From positions 41,832,705 through 41,896,704 of the forward strand of contig JAJKFL010000006.1 of the NCBI GenBank assembly GCA_021186555.1: 64,000 nucleotides of DNA, in the 5' to 3' direction. The position numbers and the translations under genes are program-made. The notes below the pieces were generated by a model. The model ran no database searches. It worked only from the letters and a program-made list of their open reading frames with translations, and was not told the origin of the DNA. How positions within the stretch are numbered: position 1 is the first letter of the stretch; the number at the start of each line of letters is the position of its first letter. Shown one piece after another: positions 43,820 through 54,594 of the stretch. This stretch comes from Reticulitermes speratus. Lineage: Eukaryota > Arthropoda > Insecta > Blattodea > Rhinotermitidae.

Positions 43820-44525
43820 TTTCTTTTTCATTTAATGACGCATTCTAAACTGCCTAATGATAGCAGGAATTTAAAATAAGCAGCCGTGGCCTATTTTATC
43901 ACAACCTGATACCGAAAATTTTCTTATACGAAGAAACAGTGTTGCCGACTGTACACAAGTAACGGACTGATTAGACAGAGTGGACCAACAGATTGATTCA
44001 TTCAGTCACTCATAATAAACTACAAAGGAGAACAAGAGGGAAGTTTTGATGCCAGTGAGCGGAAGATACAAAAGAAAGTGCATCAGAACAAACAGGAACT
44101 GGGGAAGCTGGAATCGATAGACGTCTGCGGACAAAACCCGACCAAGTGCCGGCACGGCGGCCACCTTGTTGCTGAAGTACAGCAATTCGACTCCAGCCTG
44201 TTTCGAGTGTTCCAGTGATGTTAGAACTGATTAAAACTTTGCTCGCAGAATTGTATCACACTACTTGAAAAACAAGGCGACCTGTAGGCTGTCCCTTGTG
44301 ACTGTCTTGCTCGGATGTGATTTATCCCTTGTAGGAAGACGAAAGTAGCTTAGGTCACAAGAAGAGGGTCCAAATGTAATGGGTATTCGGCTGCCAAGAT
44401 TCTTGCAGAGAAACGCAAGTCCCGTCGGGCAAGTTGTGCAAACTTCAACCCCATAGCTCTCTGACGATGGCACGTATAAGATTCACTGATATTCTGTTCT
44501 GTTTTCTTTTTTGACTCTGCACATT
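43820..44525. other. No recognisable feature
   Basis: Unassigned. Confidence 0.35.
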
Positions 44526-44672
44526 GTCTAATTTTTTATAAAGCACGACGTTTCGAAAACCAGCTGTGTTTCCGTCTTCAGATAAAAAAACACCTAACCC
44601 GGTAGACCCTTTAAATCGAGCTGTTCTCAGTCACTGGGACGGCTGCCGAAACGTCGTGCTTAAAAATTAGAC
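44526..44672. repeat. Inverted pair with hammerhead-like motifs
   Basis: Arms GTCTAATTTTTTATAAAGCA (44526 on) and GCTTAAAAATTAGAC (to 44672) flank two GAAACGTCGTGC motifs in inverse orientation. The minus motif (44545-44585) has CTGAAGA, stem II GGAAAC/GTTTTC and a GTC cleavage-type site but no clear stem I; the plus motif (about 44625-44660) has lost its catalytic box. Confidence 0.5.
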
Positions 44673-44728
44673 GATAGACAGAGTCCAAAAATAAAATTTT
44701 AAGTTGTATAGAAGTCTACGTCCTCTCT

Positions 44729-44986
44729 CTCTCTTTTTTTTTAATTGCTCGACAGCCCCTTGGGGGCCTAGGCCGTATCATTTTTCGAGGCTTCACGATC
44801 ACACACTTTTTAGACACACCACACTCGGTAGCACTCCTCTGGACGAGGGATCAGCCCGATCGCAGAGACCTCTACCTGACAACACAACACTCAAAAGAGA
44901 CAGACATCCATGCCCTTGGTGGGATCCGAACCCACAAATCCCAGTAAGCGAGCGACCCCAGACCTACGCCTTAGGCCATTGGGTTT
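44729..44986 (-). mobile_element. SINE-II, full length
   Basis: Type B body, B box GGGTTCGGATCCC, 10-bp duplication CGTCCTCTCT (44719-44728, 44987-44996). Confidence 0.85.
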
Positions 44987-44996
44987 CGTCCTCTCT

Positions 44997-45335
44997 TAGT
45001 TGACCTATATTTCAATTAATTTTTGTTCATTTCTTAATTAAGGAGTTACGTAAATTATAGATAGGATATACACAGACGAGATTTAAAAATCCTGCGAGCA
45101 CTTCACAACATTGAAAGAAATTACACTGTATTATGAACAAAACATCAATCAGAGTAAGACCACCAGCTCCGGCAGGATTTTTTTGCAAGGTGTTGTAAGT
45201 TATCTGCCTGTAAAACGACCAGATATTTTAGCAATAAATCCTGGAGAAAGAATACCATATTTGGTTAATTAAAGAGATTTGAGAACTGATGGGTTTCTGG
45301 ATTTTGTCCATCGCCCGGAAATCTAAAACAACTAG
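44997..45335. other. No recognisable feature
   Basis: Unassigned. Confidence 0.35.
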
Positions 45336-45339
45336 ATAA

Positions 45340-45380
45340 CACGACGTTTCGGAAACTGGATCTGCTTCTATCCTCAGGTG
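45340..45380 (-). ncRNA. Hammerhead motif, complete boxes
   Basis: Stem I CAC/GTG, CTGAGGA (45371-45377), stem II only weakly paired (GAA/TTC), GAAA (45347-45350), stem III ACGT, cleavage base C. Confidence 0.5.
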
Positions 45381-45451
45381 AAGGGGGAGCTACATATTTT
45401 AAACGTTTGAGAAAATTTTAACTTTTTCCTTGTATTTCTTCGTGTTGTGGT

Positions 45452-45491
45452 CTTCCTGAGGATGGCGAAATTTCGCCGAAACATGTAGAAG
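45452..45491 (+). ncRNA. Hammerhead ribozyme motif, best single copy
   Basis: Stem I CTTC (45452-45455) with GAAG (45488-45491); CTGAGGA (45456-45462); stem II GGCGAA/TTCGCC (6 bp); GAAA (45478-45481); stem III ACATGT; cleavage base A45487. All stems are fully paired. It lies about 75 bp from the oppositely oriented motif at 45340-45380 but the arms are not similar. Confidence 0.8.
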
Positions 45492-45867
45492 TGCTTGTAT
45501 GTAAGCATAATTTTTTAATGTATTTAGATATTGTGAGTAAATTTAGTATACTATCAATGACAGAATAGTTTTTGGCGCGTCCGCCCACCTTTGTTTGGTA
45601 ATCTCTGAAGCAGGTAAGCGTATGTAAAAACGTATTCTGCTACGGTATGTGCTTTATTTTTATACATAACTTTTGTTGGAAACAGTTTTTCGATTCTATG
45701 TATATTGCTTAGCAAATTACTCGAGCATTAAGCCGAGATGCTTGGGGAAACGTTTTGCATTTTTACGTAAAGTGCCTGATCCCAACCAAAATTGAAATAT
45801 GTCGCCTGATTCAAATTCTTTATAATCCGTCGGGTAGTCCTCGAGTTTCTATGGACAGACCGAAAAG

Positions 45868-46155
45868 GTAAAGGTCAACTTCTCTTTAGAACAGGCAACG
45901 AAGGCCCAGAGGGAAAGAAGAGGTATAGCTCTACTCTTTCTTTAATCCTAGCACTAGATGAGAGTGGGTGGTCAAAGCCACGCCCCGGCCGTTTTACCCA
46001 CGGGAAAGAGACCCGGTACCCATTTTATAGGAGGCTGGGTGGCCCCAGGGCCGGTCTGGACGGCTGCGAAAAAACCTCGCCCCTACCGGGATTCAATCCC
46101 CGGACCGTCCAGTCCGTGCGATCGCTATACCGATTACGCTATCCCGAACAGACCT
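45868..46155 (-). mobile_element. SINE-IV, full length reference copy
   Basis: Tail AGAACAGGCAACGAAGGCCC, body CCGGCCGTTTTACCCACGGG and GGAGGCTGGGTGGCCCCAGG, B box GGGGATTGAATCCCGG, A box region AGCGTAATCGGTATAGCGAT. The best-preserved copy of the family in the window. Confidence 0.8.
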
Positions 46156-46159
46156 TAAG

Positions 46160-46640
46160 GCAGACCTAAATATATGATGAATAAAAATGGTGCATTGTTG
46201 CGAATATTCATTTGAATGCTCCAGAAATTGTGCTAGGAACATAACTGGCAAGGTGAACGAGATGCCAACCAGTTATCAATCAAAACTTGACATGCGCAGT
46301 AATGGCAAGACCTTGTTTTCATAAGCTCCAGCAACCGTCTCAAGGCCTCTGATACAGTCCTGACAATAGAGAGCAATAACCATCAAGACTGTCTGCCATT
46401 CATGAGAAAAAAGGGCTATGTCGAGAGTTATGTTATGTTATCAATGCTGTGAGGGGTGCAAAACTTGCATCCCCCACGAATATTACATTCACCCCCCTCC
46501 CCTCTTAAGTTGCAGAACAGTTTAAGTGACAGGCAAGTAACCCCCCAAATAACGGCTGTATCTGTCCTTAATTTTACTTTATTGCGTGCGAAACATGTCT
46601 TTCCGTCAAAAATAAAATACCTTTTTTAACACGTAAAATG
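46160..46640. other. No recognisable feature
   Basis: Unassigned; a GCGAAACATGTC piece at 46588-46599 may be a hammerhead relic without its other half. Confidence 0.3.
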
Positions 46641-46644
46641 TATT

Positions 46645-47260
46645 TCGTAGGAAACTCGCAACAACTGAAGAATGTGAAACATTTCAAATATTTGGCTAGC
46701 ATGATAACAAATGATGTAAGATGTACACGTGAAATTACATCTAGGATTGCCATAGCAACAGCAACATTCATCAAGAAGATTTTTCACTAGCAAATTGGAC
46801 TTAGATTTAAGGAAGAAACTAGTAAAGTGCTACATTTGGAGCATAGCTTTGTTGGTGCTGAAACGTGGACACTTGGGAAATGATCAGAAGTATCTGGAAA
46901 GTTTTGAAATGTGGTGCTGGAGAAGAATGGGAAGATCAGTTGGACGATCGTGTGAGAAATGAAGAAGTATTACACAGAGTGAAGGAGGAGAGGAATATCG
47001 TACATACAATAAAAGAAGAAGGCTAACTGGATTGGTCACATCTTGCGTAGGAACTGCCTTCTGAAACAAGTAATAGAAGACAAGATGGAAGGAAAGATAG
47101 AAGTGACGGGAAGACAAGGAAGAAGACGTAAGGAGCTACTGGATGACCTTAAGGAAAGGAAACGATATTGGAAATTAAAGAGGAAACACTAGCTCGCACT
47201 CTGTGGAGAACTCGCTGCAGAAGAAGCTACGGACCTGTCGTAAGAAAGGCTATGTAATGA

Positions 47261-47293
<33 letters not shown>
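46645..47293 (+). mobile_element. LINE-A 3' fragment with (GAT)n tail
   Basis: Broken frames code NVKHFKYLASMITNDVRCTR, EITSRIAIATATFIKK, GAETWTLG, a WRRM-like segment and the RNCLLKQVIEDKMEGK region, ending GTAAGAAAGGCTATGTAATG and then a (GATGAT)n tail to 47293. This extends further 5' than most copies but still lacks the RT catalytic motif. Confidence 0.75.
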
Positions 47294-47294
<1 letters not shown>

Positions 47295-47471
47295 AGGAAA
47301 CTTCACATTACTCGCGTTCCGGTTCATTTTACTTCACAAAAATTTTTGTTCCAAGGAATTGCCACGGTAATACCTCGATAACGTAAGGAACTCTTCCTTC
47401 CAAAGCGTTTCCAATCCATGCATCATTCAGAGACACTGAATAGTCACAGATAAAAGAAGCGTCGTAAAATA

Positions 47472-47841
47472 AACAAAAATAACAATCGGGGCACTCTCCG
47501 ACTTAAGCAATTTCAAGTTACAGAACTTTAGACTTAGGCAAATTTTAAAGAAAATAAAAAGATTGAAAAGACGTTTTTAAAACCCCGAAATTCTTCTTAC
47601 GGAAACAAAAGCGCGATGATATGAAGTTGACGGGAGAAAACTGCTGGGCGATGATACACAGGCAGCGCGGTCACGCTGCGGCCACTCAGCTTCCAGTGCT
47701 TTGGATTTTGGATGTCAACTAGACTTTTCCTCTATATACATATACATTTGACCATATGTATACTAAATTTCGATTTGCGCAAAATTCGACTTGCGACAGA
47801 ATTTCCGGAATATAACTACTGCGTAAGTCGGGGAGTGTCTG
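47472..47841. mobile_element. Probable pogo-like MITE with GACTTACGCA ends
   Basis: Left end GGGCACTCTCCGACTTAAGC and right end, in reverse complement, ACAGACACTCCCCGACTTAC form inverted repeats of about 20 bp; a second pair (AATTTCAAGT / ACTTGCGACAGAATTTCC) lies inside. TA follows the right end. No coding content. Confidence 0.45.
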
Positions 47842-47897
47842 TATTTATGTTTGTACGAGTATAGTGTACCTATAGCATATCTATTTTAATTGCTAAA

Positions 47898-48151
47898 TAT
47901 TTTCTCGTGACTCGACAGCCCTAGCGGGCCTAGGCTTAATCTATGAAGTTCGTTCGGTCACATTTAGTTAGACACACCACACTCGGTAGAACTCCTCTGG
48001 GTGATCAGTCCGTCGCAGAGACCTCTACCTGACAACACACAACAGTCACAACAGACAGACATCCATGCCCACTGCCGGATTCAAACCCGCAGTCCTTGCA
48101 AGCGAGCGGCCTTAGACGCACGCCTTAGACGGCGCGGCCACTGGGATAGGC
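47898..48151 (-). mobile_element. SINE-II, full length
   Basis: Type B body, B box GGGTTTGAATCC, 11-bp duplication TAATTGCTAAA (47887-47897, 48152-48162). Confidence 0.85.
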
Positions 48152-48214
48152 TAATTGCTAAAATAATGATATCAAATATATTGTATTTTGGGATGTAACG
48201 CCTGAGGTTTATTA

Positions 48215-48262
48215 GATAGTATTAATGTTTCGCAGGAACACTTTGCCTCCATCTTCAGGTTC
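48215..48262 (-). ncRNA. Hammerhead-like motif, GGAGGCA subfamily
   Basis: CTGAAGA (48252-48258), GGAGGCAAAG...TTCC loop region, GAAA (48228-48231) and ACATTAATAC. Stem III and stem I are imperfect. Confidence 0.4.
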
Positions 48263-48269
48263 AAGATTA

Positions 48270-48955
48270 TTCTTCTTCCATGACCCTTGCCACTGAAACA
48301 GTGGTAGGCATAACTATCTAACAAACTGCACGGCGTCATGTCCCCAGAAAACAGCAATCTTTAAACTTATCACTGTCAGAACTTTCAATTTTACACACTA
48401 AGTCAGAATTGTAAATTTCAAGTCCCATTTGACGTATCCTAAAACAAAGTGCTTTATTTTTCCTTTCTTCATTCGGTGTCTACGCGGACCCAATGCCTTC
48501 AAAAAGTAATATGGAGGAAGGAGGTTCACCCGAAAAGACGGAGTCAATCTACGGCTCTACAGTGCCTAGCCCCCGGTTACTATCATTTTGACTATGCAGC
48601 AAGTAGTACACTGTAGGGTATATTCAATGGTCAGTTGTGACAGAACACACCAGTGAATATTACTGTTAATTACCCTAATTATTTTAATTACATCATCACA
48701 CCATTTCACAACAAACTTCAAGAAACACAATTATTCGTGCCTTTTACATCCTATATGGCCTTTTCTTAAAGAATTTCATTTCAGCCACAGTAAAAACAGA
48801 GCTTATGATCTTCCAAGGTGTATTTTTGCAGTGATGTGCATTGAGGTGTTACATTAAACATTAATGAATCTACTCATTTTCGAGACCTCACGTTCCACCC
48901 ACCTCACTCTCACTTTCCAATGGCTAAAAATACTGAAAAAATAAAGATGTCAGTA
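48270..48955. other. No recognisable feature
   Basis: Unassigned. Confidence 0.35.
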
Positions 48956-48957
48956 AC

Positions 48958-50157
48958 TGGTGCACCATGTAGCTACTATATTGCATTGCACATAAGTTGT
49001 TGCACAATGTAGCTACTGTACTGCATTGTATATAAGTTGGTGCACCATGTAGCTACTGTGCTGCATTGTACATACGTTGGTGCACAATGTAGCTACTGTA
49101 CTGCATTGTATATAGGTTTGTGCAACATGTAGCTACTGTACTGCATTGTACATAAGTTGGTGCACAATGTAGCTACTGTATGCATTGTATATAGGTTTGT
49201 GCAACATGTAGCTACTGTACTGCATTGTACATAAGTTGGTGCTCCATGTAGCTACTATATGGTATTACACATAATTTGGTGCATCATGTAGCTACTGTAC
49301 TGCATTGTACATAATTTGGTGCATCATGTAGCTACTGTACTGCATTGTACATAAGTTGGTGCTCCATGTAGCTACCATACTGAATTGTACATAAGTTGCT
49401 GCACAATGTAGCTACTGTACTCCATTGTACATAAGTTGGTGCACCATGTAGCTACTGTACTGCATTGTACATACTTTTGTGCAAAGTGTAGCTACTATAT
49501 TGCATTGTACATAAGTTGGTGCTCTATGTAGCTACTATATGGTATTACACATAATTTGGTGCATCATGTAGCTACTGTACTGCATTGTACATACTTTTGT
49601 GCAAAGTGTAGCTACTATATTGCATTGTACATAAGTTGGTGCTCCATGTAGCTACCATACTGAATTGTACATAAGTTGCTGCACAATGTAGCTACTGTAC
49701 TCCATTGTACATAAGTTGGTGCACCATGTAGCTACTGTACTGCATTGTACATACTTTTGTGCAAAGTGTAGCTACTATATTGCATTGTACATAAGTTGGT
49801 GCTCTATGTAGCTACTATATGGTATTACACATAATTTGGTGCATCATGTAGCTACTGTACTGCATTGTACATAAGTTGGTGCACCATGTAGCTACTGTAC
49901 TGTATGGTACATAAGCTGGTGCACCATGTAGCTACTATATTGCAATGTACATAAGCTGGTGCACCATGTAACTACTATATTGCATTGTACATAAGCTGGT
50001 ACACCATGTAGCTACTATATTGCTTTGTACATAAGTTGGTGCACAATGTGGCTACTGTACTGCATTGCACATAAGTTTGTGCAACATATAGCTACTATGT
50101 TGCATTGTACATAAGTTGGTGCTCCATATAGCTACTATATTGCATTGTACATAAGCT
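48958..50157. repeat. 40-bp satellite, about 30 units
   Basis: Unit: ATGTAGCTACTGTACTGCAT then TGTACATAAGTTGGTGCACC. Each unit carries three short palindromes (GTAGCTAC, TGTACA, GGTGCACC or variants). Two 240-bp blocks of six units, 49341-49580 and 49621-49860, are identical and offset by 280 bp, showing recent unequal exchange. Confidence 0.95.
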
Positions 50158-50159
50158 AC

Positions 50160-51025
50160 GAATACATACTAGTAGTATACGTAACAAAGCAGTGCATGAT
50201 TTGACCTTCATTAAAATGATTGTCGCTCGCTTTGTGGGTACAGGGGGTTTCTTTATTAGATAATCTAGTGGTCATACGAAATAAACACATCGCCAATTAA
50301 AGAAGTTCCGTCATTATTTTTAACAAATATTATACCTTTAATTTAAAAACAAGTAAACTTCAAGGTAGTCATTAGAGAAATGTGTCCACGGATCCCCTGG
50401 GAACTGGTCACGGATCCTATGGGATCCGCGGAGCACACTTTGGGATACATTTCTCTGTACTGTTAAGATTTGCAGCCAGTAACCGGACACGCCCAAGCAC
50501 GAACCGAGATCTTTAAATAAGAACAGCGATCTACGCACCACGCTTTCATGTAATTAGTTACTTCTTTCGAAACTCTTTAAGAATGTTTCATGTATATAGG
50601 CGGATCAATTCTTGGTCACCGGACGTTTATCAACTTTCAGTGGACGTTTTATCCAACAGCTGAAACGCCCAAAGGTTTTCGCGTTGTGGTGAATGTTTGT
50701 CTTTCACCGTAATTAGGAACGACTTGTCAGCGGCGACAGTCAACTTCTCCCTAGCATTTCTAGCTTCGAGGCAATTTTTTTGTCGCGTGAGATTTCTGAG
50801 AGAAGAAACCAAAGGATCTTCAGAAGAAATGATCGAAGTGATAGAGATTTCAGGCTTTCATATCCACCCACCTATTATTGCTCTGTTCTGTGGTGTGTTG
50901 CCCTGTGGTACTAAGGTTTTGGGGTAACATGTTTAGGCAAATCGTACATTGGAAATTCCATACTTAAATCTAAGAGCGGAATGCATATAGTTTAGTTACG
51001 CAGGCTCAAATGTTTTATTGAACTC
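50160..51025. other. No recognised gene
   Basis: Short frames at 50338-50541 (minus) and 50697-50927 (plus) have no recognisable domain. GGATCC-type repeats occur at 50390-50440. Confidence 0.35.
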
Positions 51026-51040
51026 TTAATATTCTTTTGG

Positions 51041-51424
51041 GCCGATCCCAGTGGCCGTGCGGTCTAAGGCGTGGGTCTTCGGCCGCTCGCTTACTAGGAT
51101 CGTAGGTTCGAATCCCAACAGGGGCATGGATATTTGTGTTGTGTTTGTTGTAAGGACGGTAATATGGAAACGTAAAGTGACATGAAGGACGAACAGGATT
51201 TAAACAGTACAAAAATGGATCAAAGGAAAAAAAATCCCACCGGGGGCATGGATGTCTGTCTCTTGTGATTGTTGTGTGTTGTCAGGTTGAGGTCTTTGTG
51301 ACGAGCTGGTCCCTCGTCCAGAGGAGTCCTACCGACTGTGGTGTGTCTCAAATGTGTGTGATCATGAAACCTCGACGAAACGAGGAGGCCCAGGCCCATA
51401 TAGGGCTGTCGAGCCATAAAAAAA
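51041..51424 (+). mobile_element. Chimeric SINE-II: head + body A + body B
   Basis: Head with B box AGGTTCGAATCCC, then body type A (TTGTAAGGACGGTAATATGG), eight A, and at 51234 TCCCACCGGGGGCATGG starting body type B (ATGTCTGTCTCTTGTG...). A perfect 13-bp duplication AATATTCTTTTGG (51028-51040, 51425-51437) shows the whole chimera inserted as one unit. Confidence 0.9.
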
Positions 51425-51439
51425 AATATTCTTTTGGTC

Positions 51440-52105
51440 TGAGGCATTAAAATAATCAGGGGGTTTAAATATTGTTGTAGGTATTTCGATAAAAACAATA
51501 AATGTCACACTAGATATTACTTAACAATGCATTTTTTACTTATAAAGATTCGCAAACTTTGTATGACACAGAAACAACTCCATGTTTTCCAACAGGGAAA
51601 CGAGAATAGGAATCAAATAATTGTGCTGCTCTCAAGTAAGGGAAGTTTGTAAAATATGAGTTAGCGGGTAAGAAAACGTTCCACACCGCTGATATGAACA
51701 ACTGTCGTACAAACATTTCATATTTTTCCGAGGAGGCATTTAAGTCGCTTGCAGAAATATCTTCAGACTACACGCCTCCTTCTATCCCCTGCAGATAGGC
51801 CGTTGTTATAAAATTAAACTCGCAAAATAATTTCCTCGTAATGACACACACATTAATTGGTGTGCAGAAAGAATAGAGATTCGTGAATAAGAGTCTCTGA
51901 AGTTTAAGCAGACGTCTTTGACTGTCACTGCTGCTGTTACAGAGCGCGATGATTTAATTTAGCTTGATGTTGCTGGAGTTAAAACTGCTTGCTTGTATGA
52001 GAGACAGGCAGAAATAATGCGAAATGTGCGAATTTGGTTGACTAGAGGCGTTCTCTCATGTGAGTAATTTTAATTGGTATAATGTGATGAAGTTAGTAAT
52101 GTGTG
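51440..52105. other. No recognisable feature
   Basis: Unassigned. Confidence 0.35.
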
Positions 52106-52107
52106 TA

Positions 52108-52285
52108 CTTCATTCATTCTGTAGTCTGTCTTACGACAGATCCGTAGCTTCTTCCAAAGCGACTTCTCCACAGTGTGCGATCTAGTGCTTCCTCTTTCAA
52201 TTTCCAGTATCTTCTCTTTTCCTTAAGGTCATCCAGTAGCTGCTTACGTCTTCCCCCTCGTCTTCCCATCATTTCTATCCTTACT
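52108..52285 (-). mobile_element. LINE-A 3' fragment, short
   Basis: Reverse of the terminal region: GRRGGRRKQLLDDLKEKRRY, WKLKEEALDRTLWRS, ending GTAAGACAGACTACAGAATG-AATGA (at 52108-52130 in reverse complement). Confidence 0.75.
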
Positions 52286-52304
52286 TAGCCACCCTATAAT
52301 GTTC

Positions 52305-52565
52305 GTGTGTCGATCTCTATGGTCGCGTGGTCTAAGGCGTGGGTCTACGGCCGCTCGCTTGCTGGGCTTGCCAGTTCGAATCCCGCTTGAGGCATGGAAG
52401 TCTGTCTCTTGTGAGTGTTGTGTTTTGTCAGATAGAGGTCTCTGCGACGGGCCGATCACTCGTCCAGAGAAGTCCTACCGAATGTGGTGTGTTTGAGCGT
52501 GATCGTGAAGCCTCAAAAATGAGGAGGCCCTGGTCCACTAGGGCTGTCGAGCCATTGGAAAAATA
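52305..52565 (+). mobile_element. SINE-II, full length
   Basis: Head GTCTAAGGCGTGGGTCTACG, B box CAGTTCGAATCCC, type B body, end AGGGCTGTCGAGCCATTGG-A(n). 9-bp duplication ATAATGTTC (52296-52304, 52566-52574). Confidence 0.85.
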
Positions 52566-52574
52566 ATAATGTTC

Positions 52575-52940
52575 AAATTTATTACCTGCGAGAAGAGTGA
52601 AACTCAATAAACACTTTAATTCTACACTTTCTCATTAAAATCACAGTTTAAATGAAGGTGAACGCATGTTAAAGAAAATATCATCCCGTTCACAAAATCC
52701 AATTGGCTTGGTTTTTCGTAGCAGGTAATTACGCCATTGAAAATCGCACTGGTAACAACTTGTAGCATGTCTACAATACATTAATTACACAGAATCAAAT
52801 AAGCACTATGTACTACAAGGACCCGGAAATGTGTAAGCTGAATAAAACTTAAAAAGAAGGACTTCGTCTCCTTAATTAAGCAATAATCCATAAAGGTATA
52901 TGGAAGGCGTGTAAGTATACAGTCACACATTCTTAACGCC
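52575..52940. other. No recognisable feature
   Basis: Unassigned. Confidence 0.35.
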
Positions 52941-52944
52941 GGAA

Positions 52945-53300
52945 CTAGACACATACTCATCCGATCCCTTCTTACCTACGCCGCCCCCTGTCTCCAATAC
53001 CACATGTAATTCAAATTACCTCAAACTCCAAGTCGTCCAGAACAAGAGCTTACGAGTGATCGGTGCCTATCACAGCGGTACTCCCATCTCCCATTTGCAC
53101 GACACCCTTAATATTGAGCCCATCCGAGACTAAATCCACCAACTTAAGGCCAAATTGTTTGCTAACTGTCCATCCCATCCTAACCCCCCGGTCCAACAAA
53201 TCGTAAATTACACTCTAGACGACCTAAACTCTTTATACACAACTTACAAACATAAACGACCGAAACATATCCTACCGTAACCAGCTCACCATCAAGCATA
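52945..53300 (+). mobile_element. Jockey-type LINE, RT C-terminal fragment
   Basis: With frameshifts the plus strand codes RSLLTYAAP (end of the RT thumb), then YLKLQVVQNKSLRVIGAYHS, GTPISHLHDTLNIEPIRD, a stop, and KAKLFANCPSHPNPPVQQIV. This is the usual C-terminal tail of Jockey-clade non-LTR elements. No catalytic residues are left. Confidence 0.7.
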
Positions 53301-53454
53301 GTGTTTTTTAGTCTTTTTTCTCTCATGTTATCTATATTTGGCCCTATTTAACCTTTGTTTCATAGCTAGGTTATAGGAAAATTTTGTGATTTTTTTTTGT
53401 ATACTGTATAGACTATACTGCCAATATTATCTTTGAAATAAATATTTAAAAAAA

Positions 53455-53645
53455 TAGACACACTTAAGTGGTTAGCTTCGCGATCCGTCCGCTTTACTCC
53501 CAAGGAAAGAACCCCAGATATCCACAGGACACGAGGCTTGGGCTTCAGATTTGGTCTCGAAGCTTTGTATGAAAGAAACAACCTTGCCCCTTCAGGAATC
53601 GAACTTCAAATCCTCTTTCGACCAGTCACTACACTAAGTTATCTC
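53455..53645 (-). mobile_element. Possible diverged SINE-IV
   Basis: CCGTCCGCTTTACTCCCAAG, GCCCCTTCAGGAATCGAACT (B-box-like) and a head-like CACTACACTAAGTTATCTCG follow the SINE-IV order, but identity is low. Confidence 0.35.
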
Positions 53646-53649
53646 GTTC

Positions 53650-54295
53650 TTCTCCAAGGCCGCCGAAAACGGTTTCGGGCCCCAGTGAAACATTTTTTTC
53701 AGGCGCCCCGGCCAGGGTGGACCAGCAAACGGAAAAGGAAACAAGGCTGAGAAAGTCGTAGGCAAGATGGCAGCTGGCCGCAAGTGTCATCAACACGACA
53801 AAGCACTGCATAATTACATCGGATACTACCCAGAAAGACACAGTCATATGCTCCCTTCCGGAGCGCCGGGACCCCAGTAACTTTCCCAGCCTCCCCATCT
53901 ATTGTCGGCACTGTTCCCTTCCATTAAAACATGTCAATTCTGTAGTGATTATTCCCTACAGGTTTGTGACAACATCTAATTCTTTAACCCAATACAAGAT
54001 AATCTTACGTATCGTCTAACATTACTTGCTTGCCAGCAGTCAACCCATAACCACGACGAAAAAAACAGATTCAATTATTCCGGACGAGGCCAATACCAGT
54101 CTAAATGACAAGACCAGACACTTGTACTCTGCTACACTACATTTTGTGGTACATTCTTCGCTGAATAATTTACAACACATCAGCAATTTTTGTATTATTT
54201 TAACATAAGGCGTCATGTTGTATTTTAACGACCTTTATAACGAAGTCTATGCCAACTAGGCTTGTTTATTTTTAAATGTGTTTCTTAAGTGTTCT
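53650..54295. other. Unrecognised GC-richer block then AT-rich DNA
   Basis: 53629-53898 on the minus strand is open for 89 codons with a hydrophobic stretch (VIMQCFVVLMTLAASCHLAY), but there is no conserved family I recognise and no splice or promoter context. Could be a decayed exon. Confidence 0.25.
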
Positions 54296-54301
54296 GTGCG
54301 T

Positions 54302-54330
54302 CTCCCCTGAGGACGGAAACATGTCGGAGT
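54302..54330 (+). ncRNA. Hammerhead relic lacking stem II
   Basis: CTGAGGA (54307-54313) is followed after only two bases by GAAA (54316-54319), stem III ACATGT, cleavage base C and GGAG that can pair with the upstream CTCC. Stem II is gone, so it cannot be an active hammerhead of normal type. Confidence 0.4.
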
Positions 54331-54384
54331 TTTAAAGAGTTTGTTACAACGAACTTCAATATAGTGTAAGAGTTGGTGATAATA

Positions 54385-54461
54385 CAGGCATACACAAAAG
54401 AATGGTGCGGTTTTAATAGTGTTCACTATTAAAACCGCACCATTCTTTTTTGTATGCCCTG
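54385..54461. mobile_element. 77-bp palindromic mariner MITE, copy 1
   Basis: TA-flanked (54383-54384, 54462-54463). CAGG-GCATACACAAAAGAATGG ends face each other as an almost perfect palindrome around TGTTCA. A near-identical copy lies at 59618-59695. Confidence 0.8.
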
Positions 54462-54594
54462 TACATATGTTATAACGTTCTTACGTTACCTCGTGGTGCG
54501 GCTACATCTTTTCTGAAGGTGGAAATAACAAAAGGGCAATAACACAAATTATTTTCGGTTATTGTTTTCCATTATGGGAAATAAATATCCATAT

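Noticed and set aside
48958..50157. CRISPR-like array
   Set aside because: Regular 40-bp repeats lack unique spacers, and the context is eukaryotic; it is a satellite.
53629..53898. 89-codon minus frame with a hydrophobic segment as a membrane protein
   Set aside because: Single open stretch without family resemblance; kept only as an unrecognised block.
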